From the NCBI GenBank assembly GCA_030704615.1, contig CM060733.1:45322001-45386000 (forward strand): 64,000 nucleotides of DNA, written 5' to 3'. Every line of letters starts with the position of its first letter. Position 1 is the first letter of the stretch. Made by a program: the position numbers and the translations under genes. Below the pieces are notes generated by a model. That model had not been told where the DNA came from. It did not search any database and saw only the letters and a list, made by a program, of their open reading frames with translations. This document shows, one piece after another, positions 31,227-42,551 of this stretch. This stretch comes from Takakia lepidozioides. Lineage: Eukaryota > Streptophyta > Takakiopsida > Takakiales > Takakiaceae.

Positions 31227-32335
31227 TGATGAAGAATCTCATTCTTCATCAAAGTCATCTGCCATCTCTTGCTTCAACAATCCATTACTCTCTCCTCCCA
31301 CGCTCTCACCTGTGTCTGGGAAACAGATTTCTACATCGGATCCTCAGCACTAGCTTCACTAATTAGTCACTCGTCGTATGACAGCTGCTGCTTATGGCGG
31401 CCGGGACATAGGGTTTAAGTTATTGTCTATATTATTCTCACTCTCGAAATCGGCGCCTCCACTGTCTTCACTTTAGCAGCTCTTCAGACATAACCGGCTG
31501 TTTGAAGCATCTCGATGACGTGGCTCTCTTCCATTGGATCAGAGCACACTGGATACATAGGGAGATAATAGGAATAATGTAAGAACTTAATGGACACGTG
31601 TGATCTGACGGTACTTTCGCCGGATTCCGGCAGCCTGGGCTCCTCCGGCAGCGGCCCTGTCAAATCCTCCCCACCCCCTCTTACCTCGGTTTCCCTATTT
31701 CTAGCGACAAGAGAAGGTCGGAAGCTAGTTTAGCATAGAGCAGGAATAGGGTGCCATAGTGCCACGTCATCATCACCACGTTTCGTCGCCATGTCATCAT
31801 AGACACATCATCGTAGCCAGGTCATCGTCGTCATCAATTTCGCCCGGACTGCCCGCCCAAAATATGCCAATAGAAATCGTCGCGCCAACTTTTTCGAGAC
31901 TGCCCGCAATGCCCGGATCTTGATCTTCTTGAACTGCAGGAGCTCTGCGATTTCCGCCATCGTTCACCTTGCAAGCTGCAAGCTCTCAACGAATTGAGGA
32001 AATCCATGCTGAGGTAGATTGTCTTGGCAGATGAAGGATCAAGCATAGAAATGTCTTAATGTGGCTTTCGACATTGGGTGAGCCAGTGAGGGTTGTAAAG
32101 TTCAAGAATTTGAGTGATACAGAAATGGAAAACAACTGGATGGTGAACGCTATGGAGAAGTGTAGTGGAGGGGATCTGTCATGGAGAAGGTATTTACTGA
32201 AGTTGAGGTCTTGTGGATAGAACTCACATTGAAGTGAGAAAAGAAAAACTGAAAACTGAACAGAACTGTTTGACTCTGATTGCAATGGCCTTCATTTCAG
32301 AGTTGGTTTGAAGTCAAGTTTGACATAGGCTGCAG
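31227..32335. other. Intergenic, F-box gene 5' flank
   Basis: Around 31755-31830 there is a degenerate run of GTCATCAT/CGTCGTCATC motifs. No gene was recognised. Confidence 0.35.
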
Positions 32336-32600
32336 GGGTGCGGGATGGAGGCTTTGGAGACCTATGAGCAAATGATGGGGGAAGGGGTGAAGCCCGACCA
32401 CATCACGTTTGTATGTGTTTGCAATGCGTGTGCTGGAAAAGGGCAAAGAGGTGCATGGTTGCATCGCCAAAGTTGGAATTGTACATACTGAACCATACCC
32501 TCGTGGACATGTATGCCAAATGTGGGAGCATTGAGGATGCGGAGGGATGTTCAACAATATGCTTGAACGACGTCGCGTGACAGGTGGTGTGCTTGAAGTG
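32336..32600 (+). pseudogene. PPR fragment
   Basis: It reads GMEALETYEQMMGEGVKPDHITFVCVCNACA, then a deletion and frameshift, then fragments equivalent to LVDMYAKCGSIEDA. It is the first of a same-strand series of PPR pieces that continues to 34147 and resumes at 42552. Confidence 0.75.
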
Positions 32601-33039
32601 TTCGAGATTCAGCAATGCTTGCTAGAGGCAAAGTTGTCATGCATCTCTATTCAATGACAAAGTGGTGAGGGCATCTTCTTCTTAGACCTATATCAACCTG
32701 TTTTGCCCTCTCATCAGACTCGGCCTGAGATGCATATTGAATTTTGTCAGTTAGCTCGTTAGCTCGGAGCAAGGATAGAGTGTGAGTCCAGATTCATCCA
32801 AGAGGCCAGATTTCAAGCACAAGAGTATCTGTGATTCCATGTGGATCGATAACTACAAGAAACCTGCATGGGTAGATGGTCAACTGGAAGCCGCAGAAGC
32901 AACGGCACAATTGATAAAATAAGGCATTGCTAATCAAGGCACCTTCTTCAACACATTTCACCCAGTTTTTCCCTCACAACAGGAAAACAGCCAAAAATAG
33001 GTAACAGAGATGAGGAGAAGCTGTGGAATGAATACTTTT

Positions 33040-33205
33040 TTTACCACATAACGTTTGTGTGCGTGTGCAAGCCTGGCAGCCCTAGAAAAGGGCAAAGAGG
33101 TCCATGGTTGCATCGTCAAAGTTGGAAATGTACCAAATGTAATTTTGAACAATACCTTTGTGGACATGTATGCCAAATGTGGAGGGAGTGTTCAACAATA
33201 TGGCT
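33040..33205 (+). pseudogene. PPR fragment
   Basis: In shifting frames it reads ITFVCV, CASLAALEKGKEVHGCIVKVGNVPNVILNNTFVDMYAKCGG. It has the sense orientation of the neighbouring pieces and is interrupted by unrelated sequence on both sides. Confidence 0.75.
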
Positions 33206-33354
33206 GAATCTACCGTTTTGCCCTCTCATCAGACTCGGCCCTGAGATGCATATTGAATTCTGTAAGTTAGCTCGTTGGGTATATCTGTGGTGGTTAGGAG
33301 TGACTTTGACTTTGGCAGCAGGAAAGTATCCAAAAACAGATAACATAGATGAGG

Positions 33355-34147
33355 AAAAGCATGTTGATTTTTGTTTGCATTTGCAATGCGTGTGCAAGCC
33401 TGGCAGCCCTGGAAAGGTGCAATGAGGTCCATGGTGACATCGTCAAAGCTGATTTGTACCAGATGTCATCCTGAACACAGCCCTGCTAGACATGTATGTC
33501 AAATGTGAGTGCATCGAGGATGCAAGGGGAGTTTTCGACAGTATGGCTGAAAGAAATGTGGTGTCGTGGAGGGCGATGATTGCAGGATATGCACAGCAAG
33601 GGGCGGGATGAGCAAATGATGGGGGAAGGGGTGAAGCCCGACCGCATAACGTTTGTTTGCATTTGCAATGCGTGTGCAAGCCTGGCAACTCTGGAAAGGT
33701 GCAAAGTGGTCCATGGTGACATCGTCACATCTGGAATTGTATCCAATGTCATTCTGAACACTGCCCTGCTGGACATGTATGTCAAATGTGAGTGCATCGA
33801 GGATGCAAAGGGAGTTTTCGACAGTATGGCTGAAAGAGATGTGGTGTCATGAAGGGTGTTGATTGCAGAATATGCACAGCAAGGGCGTGGGATGGAGGCG
33901 TTGGAGACCTATGAGCAATTGATGTGTGAAGGGGTGAAGCCCAACCACATAACATTTGTGTGCATTTGCAATGCGTGTACAAGCCTGGCAACTTTGGAAA
34001 GGTGCAATGAGGTCCATGCATGTGACATCGTCAAAGCTGGATTTGTACCAGATATCATCCTGAACACTGCCATGCTGGACATGTATGTCAAATGTGAGTG
34101 CATCGAGGATGCAAAGGGAGTGTTCGACAGTATGGCTGAAAGAAATG
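33355..34147 (+). pseudogene. PPR pseudogene with near-identical tandem motif triplets
   Basis: Three successive blocks each read FVCICNACASLATLERC..VHGDIV, then VILNTALLDMYVKCECIEDAKGVFDSMAER. The nucleotide run GTCAAATGTGAGTGCATCGA recurs at about 33500, 33781 and 34087. Single-base lesions break the frame (after 33605; TGA near 33850). The last block stops at AERN, where the 8.4-kb insertion begins at 34148; it resumes at 42552. Confidence 0.88.
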
Positions 34148-34387
34148 CAACGACGCTACCGCGTGAGCCTGGCGCGTGAGCGTGTGAGCGTACGCTCACA
34201 CAACGATGACGTGGCATGAGCCTACGCTCGGGCAGCTGACGTGACGCCGATGCTGACGTGGCATGAGCCCGGTCGAGGTCATGCCACGTCACCACACAAA
34301 AAAAGTGGGCCTATAACCGCGGAGCCCCCAAATGCTGATTTCACCACATGAAGGTGAAACGGATGAAGGGTTTCGGGTTTTCCTGGA

Positions 34388-34626
34388 GTTCAACCTTCTG
34401 TTAACAGGAGCTTCATTTCCTAGAACTGAAATGAACGTTGTGTTAACACGAGGTTGTTTTCCTGGAACAAAAATCAACATCGTGTCAACACGAGGTTGAT
34501 TCGGATAACTTCATATCAACCTTGTGTTGACACGATGTTGTTTTCTTAGAACTAAAATCAACCTTGTGTCGACACAAGGGGGATTTGGAGAACTTCAAGT
34601 GAACCTCGTGTTAGCACGAGGTTGAT
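34388..34626. repeat. Array of six 28-bp near-palindromes, 42-bp period
   Basis: Copies start at 34388, 34431, 34473, 34515, 34557 and 34599, spaced 43, 42, 42, 42 and 42 bp. The consensus arm is TCAACCTTGYGT, then a 2-nt spacer, then ACRCAAGGTTGA. Spacers share CTTAGAAC/CTGGAAC-like and TTC/AACTTCA motifs. It lies between the element's left end and the stop codon of the zinc-finger gene. It is not CRISPR: the repeat is palindromic end to end and the ~14-bp spacers are themselves related. Confidence 0.92.
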
Positions 34627-34827
34627 TTGATCATCTGTCTATCTGAAATTAGTTTCTTGTGTTTGCTAATGAAAACAGAATGACAAACCAATGCGACAAA
34701 TGCATTGACCCATGCATAGCAAAGATGTTAGACGACATATATTGAGAGACACTAGACTTGAACAGTCATTCCATTACAAGTTGTAGTCAAGGAAAACACA
34801 AATTTCTTCATGTCAAGTGCATGCTTT

Positions 34828-36484
34828 CTATGGGCTTGTATCCCGCTGTAGAAGTGTGTTGACTTCGTTGAAACTCATAGTGGCTTGGTGAATGAAGAAG
34901 TCGCGCTTTGGATCACAAACCATCCTTCTCAAGAAGACAAAGTAAAGGTGTTTGCACGATATGAACTTCCCTCTCTTTCCCAAACTACTTGAAAGCAGTC
35001 CTCCAACCGAATCCGATGCACACAGAATACGGCTTTCCAAAAAGGACTTGCTCGCCCCCATGGCAATTGCAGATGTGGTTCTAGTTGGATTGGTATCCAA
35101 CTCTTGCCTTATCAGATGCGAGATTGTCTCAACGCTCTCCTTGGAATCCCCCTTGGACACAGGGTGGTTGTAAAAACCAAAATGGATACAGGCTCTAGTC
35201 AAGGTTTTGAATCGATGCACCACATAGTACATTTTGGCGCCACACAATGCAAGGCAGCAAGGTGGTACCCTACAGAACTTGCACACAAAAGTGTTACTGT
35301 ATGATGGTGTCACCCCAGGCTTGAATGGATTCTCAGTGACACCATCCCATTCGCTTTGGTATTGCATACCTGACAGTGCGAAGTGTCTGCATTTCATGTT
35401 CTCGCATTTCAGGTGCCCATTACAGACTGTTCGCCTGAATATGAGGTTATCATGGTTGTGAATATTGGAGGTTTTTGTGCAGCACCAAGGGTGCCCATCG
35501 TGCTTTTTGTCCATTCCTTCCATGAGACTGGAAATGCCCCCCATGCGACCAGGAGGAGGCACCTCGAAAACAGTATTACCAGCAAAAGATTCCGGCAAGA
35601 ATGCCACCCTCTGGACATTGAAAGTGCTCCAGTCAATCCCCCTCAACTCACTCTTGAATCCTGCCATCCCACCCATGGCTTTCAGTTTAGGAATGACACT
35701 GGTGATCTCCTCCACATCTGCTTCCTGATCTGGACATGGCTGATCCACGGGCGACATTTCACAAGCGTCATCGGAGGATGAGTCCGAAAGCTCAACTACA
35801 GTGTTAACGGTACTTGACTCCTTCTTGACAACCACGGGTGTTTTCTCCTGGGCCACTGATGCTGCCGTGCCAGGAGTAAGGAACGATCCTGCAGACTGTC
35901 TCCGAGGAGAACTGAGCACCCTGTATCTGCCTGGAGGCACTCTCCATTGTGTGGTTGCTACAGTATGCGAAGGTTTTTGGAACGCGTACTTGAGCAGTTT
36001 TCCATTGGCATCGTACACTTCCCTCTCAAGGAATAGAGTTCCATTTTCTAACCGAAACTGCGTTGCGAGCACGTGTTCATGCACCACCGCAAAACTGTCA
36101 TCTTCCACCTCATAAAAAAATGGCACAGGGTGGTCCTCACTGAAGAAGTCCGCGTCAAGGGAATCTGTCAATGGTGCTTCAAAAAGCACAGTTCACAGTC
36201 CAATGTTGCTTCTGATGCAGGTTGTACTAGAGCGGAGTTTTTTGGCTGTATAGAAGACGTCCTTACACACAATTGTAGGTGTCGCTCCCGCATGCAGGTC
36301 TCCTAACGCGGTTCCGCACATCAAAGAAATGTGTCCCCATGCGAACCAAGTGAATGGTCACAGAGTGCCCAAATGCGGAGTGGATAATGTCAGCCCTAAT
36401 TAAAGAATCCAACTGTTTTTTCACAGGTGCCCCACCAGTGCATTGGACAACGAATTCCGCAAGTTTGACTGACAGAGCCGCCAT
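34828..36484 (-). CDS. Transposon-borne protein with GCM/WRKY-like zinc finger
   Basis: The main exon (about 36177-34828) is open for ~450 codons. An upstream exon, 36484 to about 36303, starts MAALSVKLAEFVVQCTGG; the exact splice site between them is unresolved because a TGA lies just before the main frame. The C-terminal third has a Cys/His-rich domain: HNHDNLIFRRTVCNGHLKC, CENMKC, CKFCRVPPCCLALCGAKMYYVVH, RACIHFGFYNHPV. This is the spacing of GCM/WRKY-type zinc fingers, which bind DNA and occur in Mutator-type transposases. After it come SHLIRQELDTNPTRTTSAIAMGASKSFL and a basic tail ending NEVNTLLQRDTSP. An acidic Ser/Asp stretch (ELSDSSSDDACE) lies mid-protein. No DDE catalytic domain is visible. 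It is probably the element's DNA-binding protein, perhaps the reader of the palindrome arrays; that role is inference. A related fragment lies at 47190. Confidence 0.6.
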
Positions 36485-37319
36485 TTGGCTGTCATGTCAG
36501 AGAGTCCAGATGAGGTGCCCATATCCATTCAATGTTAACGGCACCTGCACCGCTATACAACTGTACATACTACACATTCCTCTGAAACATCCCAAAAGCT
36601 ATTACCCAATAATGAACTTTTTCGGATGAGAGGTGGACCCGAACGAATTTCGGTGGATGAGAAACAAATGATTTCCGGAGATATTCATAACGGTTAGATG
36701 GACACGTGTTCGCCATGCATGTGGAATGAGCATGTGGCGCACAGGTCATTTCGAGCGATCATCTTGGTGTGGAAGGCCTTGCAGTGAACCTCCCGTAGCC
36801 ACATTTTTTCCTTATTCTCCTTATTCTCTTTGCAACCCTGGATTCTGCAGAGACGGTGACCCCATCCCGAGGGAAAAGAAAGCGTCGAAGAACACTTTAT
36901 TTCACATCAAACAAGCAAAGGGCATGCGCTAAGGAGAGGATGAGGAAGGCGAGACGGGAACTTAGGTTGATGTCAACGCAAGGTTGATGTCGACCTCCAA
37001 AGTGTATGTTTATGAAGGTGAAACGAAGTAGATGCAGCACTCAAATCAACCTTGCATTGACGCAAGGCTGATATGGATGCCTCTTCTGTTCACTCCCAGC
37101 ATCCGAAGTCACGTGCCATGAACCGCAAGGTAGGGAAAGTTGATTATTTGAAGCCCCCAAAAGAACCTTGCGTCAACGCAAAGCATTTAGCAGGTTTAAT
37201 GGACTGTTCCGGTATGCATTTCAGACTAAGCTACATCCCCATCAATCAACCTTGCGTCAACGCAAGGTTGATCCATGGGAGCTCAATCTGTCACTCACAA
37301 GGATATTCATTCTCTGCAG
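36485..37319. other. Divergent promoter region between the two transposon genes
   Basis: The zinc-finger gene (-) and the ParB-methyltransferase gene (+) are transcribed away from this ~830-bp interval. It contains the second palindrome cluster (36964-37272). No other motif was recognised. Confidence 0.5.
36964..37272. repeat. Second cluster of the 28-bp near-palindrome
   Basis: Copies at 36964-36988 (partial), 37044-37071, 37161-37188 and 37245-37272. The last is a near-perfect match of both arms (TCAACCTTGCGT / ACGCAAGGTTGA). It ends ~50 bp before the first coding exon of the methyltransferase gene, within the shared promoter interval. Confidence 0.9.
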
Positions 37320-40300
37320 AGGAAAAGAAAAAAGAAATCCGTGGTGGGAGATGCGGCAGTGGCAGAAGGTGATGGTGAGGAAGAGTCATTGAAGACAAGG
37401 CCGATGAGGTTATGGGTGGGCAGAAAGTGAACTCCTCGAAGGTGATTCTGTCGATGGAGGTTCCCGGAGGAAACCTGGTTATCCCACTATGCAAGATGAT
37501 CTCCATGCCCGCGGTTTGACCCGCATTGAGGAACGACATCACGAAGTTGAAGAACGATTTTGTTCACGGCTATGTCAAGGGATCTGTAGTGTTCTATGTA
37601 TCCACTGTGAACACGAAAGGAGAGGAGTGTCTTGTAACAGAGGACATAGAGCAAAGTTGGGATGCATGCTGGCGGGATGTAAACAGGGAGTTCGAGTTCA
37701 AGCTGTCTAGAAAGGCCTCCACCAAAGCGTTTATGGGAAAGATGTTTTTTGTCTGGGATGGGAACCATAGACTGCTTGCCTGGATGGATTACATTTCAAG
37801 CTGGCACTCGGACGAGATCGAATGGCACTGGAGCGTGGTTTCCATGGTACTCGACCACAAAAGACATGTCACACAGCTCTTGACAGCCATGCATGACATA
37901 AACAAGTAAGTTACCAACACTGTTCCCGTTCCGGTCTGCATTTCCACAATGTGAAATCATCTTATGAGTTGAAGGTTTTTCCAGGTCCAATGAAACCTCC
38001 CATGTGACGACCAATCTCTGCCACACACTATTCCGTAGATATCCAGAAGATAGGGCTGATGCCACTGGAGTCATTCACGAACGTGCTCAGTCCTCAGCAG
38101 ATGAAGAGGTGTGCTGAAAAGAAGACAAGCACATGGTACAGCCTGACAAGGGAGGCTTTTCTTGACTACATGTACACGGTAAGCTTCTTGACATCTGTTT
38201 GTTTGCTACTAGTGTAAATTTTATCAAGAAACGCCAGTGTTTGATTCTTTCTCCCTGTAATGTATGTAGCAAGAAATAGCAGAAACTGGTTTGAAGGCGA
38301 AAGCAGAGTACTATGCTTCCCACACAGAAGAGCAGAGGTCTGCAACTAGGCTTGAGGACATTATGAGATTCGAGATGAATAATCAAAGGAAGAACCTCAT
38401 GAGTGCGTTCGATAAACAAATCCGCATAGCAGATCCAAGTCTTGGCATGGAATTTCTGGAGCAGGTGAAAGCACATTATGACAAGTATGGCTCCAAGCCA
38501 GAAATGACCCAAGAGAAACTGCATCGCCTTTCCATTTCAATGGTGGACAATGCAACCAAAATCAGGTGGTTGGAGATCTGGAATTCGGATCCACTTGTGA
38601 GAGACACCAACATGTTCCCAACTCCTGAGAGGGACTCGAAGACACAAGCAATAAAAGTTGTTAGCAACCACACATTCGACCAGTGGCTACACAAAGCAAC
38701 CTTCTGGAGCTAGGTAAGGTTTCCACAAAACCATTCTCAAATGGTTGTGCACATCTGTACTCTCTCCCAAATTCTTATGATCTTTCTTGCTGCAGTTGGA
38801 AAAACGAGCGGTGGCTGCACTTGGGGAGTCAATGGCAGACTACAAAATCCAGATGGCTTGCCCCCGGATCACACTGGAGGCCTATATCAGGAGATGGAAG
38901 CTCGTTGTCTGGAACAACTGCTTCTTTAGGGAGTTTGAGAGAGACAAAAGAATCTCCAGGTCCTACGAATTCAAAAACCAGTACTACAGCGAGCAAGCAA
39001 TAAAACGAGTGTCTGGTACTAGAAATGTATGATTCTGTATTCTTGTGTCATTTTTTCCATGTAGAATTTCGAATATGCAAGTTTTGAGGGAGGTCTGAGG
39101 GGTCTGGACGTGCAACCGAGCAACATTGCATTAACGCAAGCTTGTATCCCGTTGTTTTGGTTTCACTTTCCTGTACCTGGGGTTTCCAATGATGTCGTTT
39201 TCTGCATGTGAAAGGGCAAAAACTGAAAGGCAAATCAACCTTGCGTCAACGCAAGGTTGATGAAGGGCCAGGCTATGTAGGTATTCCTGTATTCTTGGGC
39301 TATTGTTTGCTGTCGTTTCCAGTTCCACTGCTGCCAGGATGAACATAAAGTCTGTTTGGAGTCTGTTGCATGTTGTCTAGAGCTTACACTGTACCCACAA
39401 ACAGCCTTGCGTTGACACAATGTTGTTTGACGGTATTGATTGCTAGAAATGTCACGCAGAAATACCCCGATTTCCATACAATTGTGGGAAAGTTAAGGTT
39501 ATCAAATACCATGGACAGGTGTTTCAGCAGAGGAATTCAACCTTGTGTCAATGCAAGGTTGAATATCCATACCAGCAGATCTTCGGATGGTTGTTTTCTA
39601 GCACTGTTTTCCATTTCCTCTGTTAGTGAAAACAACATTGCGTTGACGCAATGTTGAATTCCGCTTGTCAATCACTGTCTCTTTCAATGCAACATTATCA
39701 TATGTGTATCCGCCAATCTACTTTGCGTCAACGCAAGGTTGATTGGGGATTCCATGTTGTGCATGCGATGGTTTAGGATAATGGGCTTTCCCTCTCATAA
39801 GTGCTAGTTGAAAGTACAGTTCTCCACATTTGGTGTTTTCCATTTCAGCTCGAATCAACATTGCGTCAACGCAAGGTTGATTCGGGCTGGAAAAAGTTAG
39901 TTTCTCCGTGTTACTGAGCTGCATTCCAATACCCTTTTCGTGATGTGTGATGTGTGTCCTGTTCAGATCGAATGATTGTCTGGATTTTGGGTGTGTGTGA
40001 TTCAGGTACATGTATCATGTCCTCGTACCGGGAAAGTACCTTAGCGATGACCCAAACTTCATCTACTCATGGGCTGACCCCTCCAATGACAAGACAATGT
40101 ACACGGCTGGTATTTGCCAGAGACTGGAACAGGGCGCACTTCAGAGACTGTGGGTGGTACCTCGTTCTGTCAAAACAGGACACACCATTCGATGAAGTTG
40201 TTTTGAGAAACCTTAACGACAACACCGCGGCACTTGCCCCGCTGGCTGACAAAGACATTCAGGACAGAATCATTGCTGCTCTGGCTGCAAAAGAGCCTGA

Positions 40301-42106
40301 GTAATCTGCTACTCCAAAACGGAAGGGGAAGATTGTCGGGGATCCGAAGGGGAAGGGGAAGAGGCAGCTCTGCAGGAACAGGGCCCGTCAAAGGTCGCTA
40401 AAAGACAACCTTCTCCAACTAGGAGGGATAGGAGAACAGAAAGGTCGAGGGAGCAGCCTTTCGAGGCGAAAGAACATCCATCCAGGGTTTTGGTCCAGTT
40501 CCATCGTAAGGTGGCGAATGAAAGTTTTCTGGCAATGATGGAATCCAGGAAGTCCACATTCAAAGGGGTACCCTCAAAATCATGGGACATGCTCGTTTCA
40601 TTCCTCACTCAGGTAAGCACATATGTCTTAACTGTGGTATGAATAATTTTGTTTTGGCAACTCGTTCTGGCTTGTCAACGGGATTGATTTCGTGTTGGAT
40701 TTGGATTAGGCTTGTGACACTGTCTCCTGTTTTTTGTTATAGGTCATAAAAAGGCTAGATTGGGTGAATGGAGTTCAGCAGGCATACGCGACTAACCTTG
40801 TGGTGTTGGACATTCCTGACGGTTTTCCTGTCCCTGATGTGTTGCCTTCCGATTCAACCCCCACTTGGAACAAATCGGATTCTCGTTATTGGCAGTGGGT
40901 TTTCTCATTCAACAACAAATTTCTTTCTGACTCGGGGGCTCTTCTTCTCATGCAGTCAAAGGACATGTCGGCACGGAGAACTCTTTTCAGCTACATGAAA
41001 GCTTCCGGGTTTCGTGTCATCAAAACTTGGACATGCATCAACACTTTGCCTCTTACGAAGGGCGAGTTCCTGGGGCAGAAAGTGAGTTGGTTCCTTTGAA
41101 TTAAAGTTTCGTGGTTCTTCAATAAATGTCAAAAGTAGGTTATGTCTTTTGCCTCATGCTCTCTTCGTGATTATTGACAGACTCGGGTGTTCGAAGCTTT
41201 GTGTCTGGTGAGGGTGCGGAAGGACACTCTTCCTCCTGGTATTGCTTGAGTTCCAGTTGAGGGACCTTGCAGCTCACATTGACCCCACCTGCAAGCCTGT
41301 GGAGGATGATGTAATTTCAATTACGTGGACTCGGGTCGAACTACGAAAAGGTCGACTGGTGTCCCTTGGAGAGGTGCCTGGGAGAAATCCCCAGCTTTCA
41401 TGCAGACTTTGGTGGAGACATGCAGCCGACACGGTGGACGAGTGGTTGACTTGTCTATTGGCACAGGTGGGGCCCTGAACACTGTATTTGAAATATGGGC
41501 AGTGAGCTTAGGGAAGCCCTGTTTTAAATTCTCGTTCGTCTTGGATTTGCAGGAGCATCTTTTCATGCGTGCAAAAGCGTCGGAAGGCACTTCTTCGGCA
41601 TGGAGGCTGATACGGAGCTCTTCTCAAGCGAGCTTCATCAGCTTGAGTCGGGCACTACTTCTGCCCCATCCACGGAGGGACTTCTGGAGGAGCCCGAAGC
41701 GCCTGACGAGGATCTCGACATGGACTCCGATTTTGAGCGTGAGTAAATTCGGCTCTTGTCGTGCAAAATATGTTGCATTTCCTTGTGTCATTCCTGTTCG
41801 ACAGATGGTTGCTTATATTGTCTATTTCTGGATGATAACATCTACCACCATTCCTCTTCTTGTTTTCCAGAGTTCGGCACCAGTCATCGAATCAGCAGAC
41901 ACCTTTCGGTTTCCAAGGATACTACATGTCCCCGAGTCCCCCTAGAGCTTACCGCTTGCTGGTTTACGCGGAAGCATGCGCACGGGTGTTGTCCCAACAA
42001 ACAATGTCGCGGAAAAAAAAAACGTCGCGGATGGGCTGCTGTGTTCATAGATGATATTGTTGCAGACTCTCGAAGTGGTTCATCTGAAACCTCCAATAGT
42101 TTTTGA
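37320..42106 (+). pseudogene. ParB-like domain fused to a permuted N4/N6 DNA methyltransferase, decayed
   Basis: Recognisable exons: 37320-37905, 37985-38178, 38270-38713, 38796-39026, 40006-40612, 40743-41081, 41181-41466, 41553-41738 and 41871-42106. The N-terminal half has a ParB/Srx-type core (STKAFMGKMFFVWDGNHRLLAW, with the DGNHR signature) and TAMHDINKSNETSHVTTNLCH. The C-terminal half has beta-class methyltransferase order: motif IV region (NLVVLDIPDGFP), the sheet GALLLMQSKDMSARRTLF, then motif X/I (KSPAFMQTLVETCSRHGGRVVDLSIGTGGA) and SVGRHFFGMEADTELF. Motif IV lacks the [DNS]PP[YFW] catalytic tetrad (DIPD here). Lesions include frameshifts near 37420, 38038, 40107 and 41330, TGA at 37517, TAG at 38711 (in place of a consensus CAG before the donor) and TAA at 40303. 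Intron 39027-40005 holds the third palindrome cluster. This copy cannot be active. Confidence 0.7.
39117..39881. repeat. Third cluster of the 28-bp near-palindrome, within an intron
   Basis: Seven copies at about 39117, 39234-39261, 39399-39426, 39536-39563, 39631-39658, 39716-39743 and 39854-39881. Several show compensated changes, where both arms carry CATTG/CAATG instead of CCTTG/CAAGG (for example 39631-39658). They fill the large intron of the ParB-methyltransferase gene. Confidence 0.9.
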
Positions 42107-42551
42107 GGTTCAAGTACCGAGGCTTAATAAATTGTGTTTTGGTTTTGCTTCCATCCCCAAACTGTTTTTCAAGTTCTTCGCGCGTTCCCGTAAGTACAGT
42201 TAGGGATTGCCTGGGATAGGTCTTGAGATTCCGGCATTGAAAAATGTTTGTGGGTTGGAATGAATGAACTACTTTGCAAAAAAAGGGTTTGCTGTTAATA
42301 TTCAATTCTCTAGCGGGCGATCTCCTCATTCCAAAATCATGTCCTCAATCCTAAACCATCCACAAACCTACCATTGTTCTCGGCCGGAAAGAATATTCAT
42401 GTGGGGGCGATGAAGAGGGTTCAAAAAATAAGGACATAGGCGACAACCAATCCGCGGTAATAGGGGGGGAAAGCACGGAATTAGGGCCTGCACACGTGGA
42501 TGCTTGCTGACGTGGCGTGAGCCTAGCCAGGCTCACGCGCAAGCATTCCCC

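Larger units (their letters stand above)
34148..42551. mobile_element. 8.4-kb DNA transposon carrying a zinc-finger gene and a ParB-methyltransferase gene
   Basis: The PPR pseudogene gives an internal reference for the empty site: its paralogous block at 33537-33583 reads without interruption across the junction. AAAGAAATG is present on both sides (34139-34147 and 42552-42560), a perfect 9-bp target duplication. The ends are imperfect inverted repeats: 12 bp in from each end both carry CGCGTGAGCCTGGC, although the outermost bases differ (CAACGACGCTAC against GGGGAATGCTTG). Subterminal TGACGTGGCATGAGCC-like motifs repeat near both ends (34208, 34253, 42507). A 9-bp duplication is the hallmark of Mutator-like elements, but I find no MULE transposase. 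Cargo: a GCM/WRKY-like zinc-finger gene (-), a decayed ParB-methyltransferase gene (+) and three clusters of a 28-bp near-palindrome. Confidence 0.85.

Noticed and set aside
34388-34626. CRISPR-like array of regularly spaced repeats
   Set aside because: The repeats are full palindromes, the spacers are short (~14 bp) and related to each other, no cas genes exist, and this is a plant nuclear locus; it belongs to the transposon.
34148-42551. Reading the large insertion as an LTR retrotransposon
   Set aside because: The ends are inverted rather than direct repeats, the target duplication is 9 bp, and there is no reverse transcriptase, integrase or primer-binding site.
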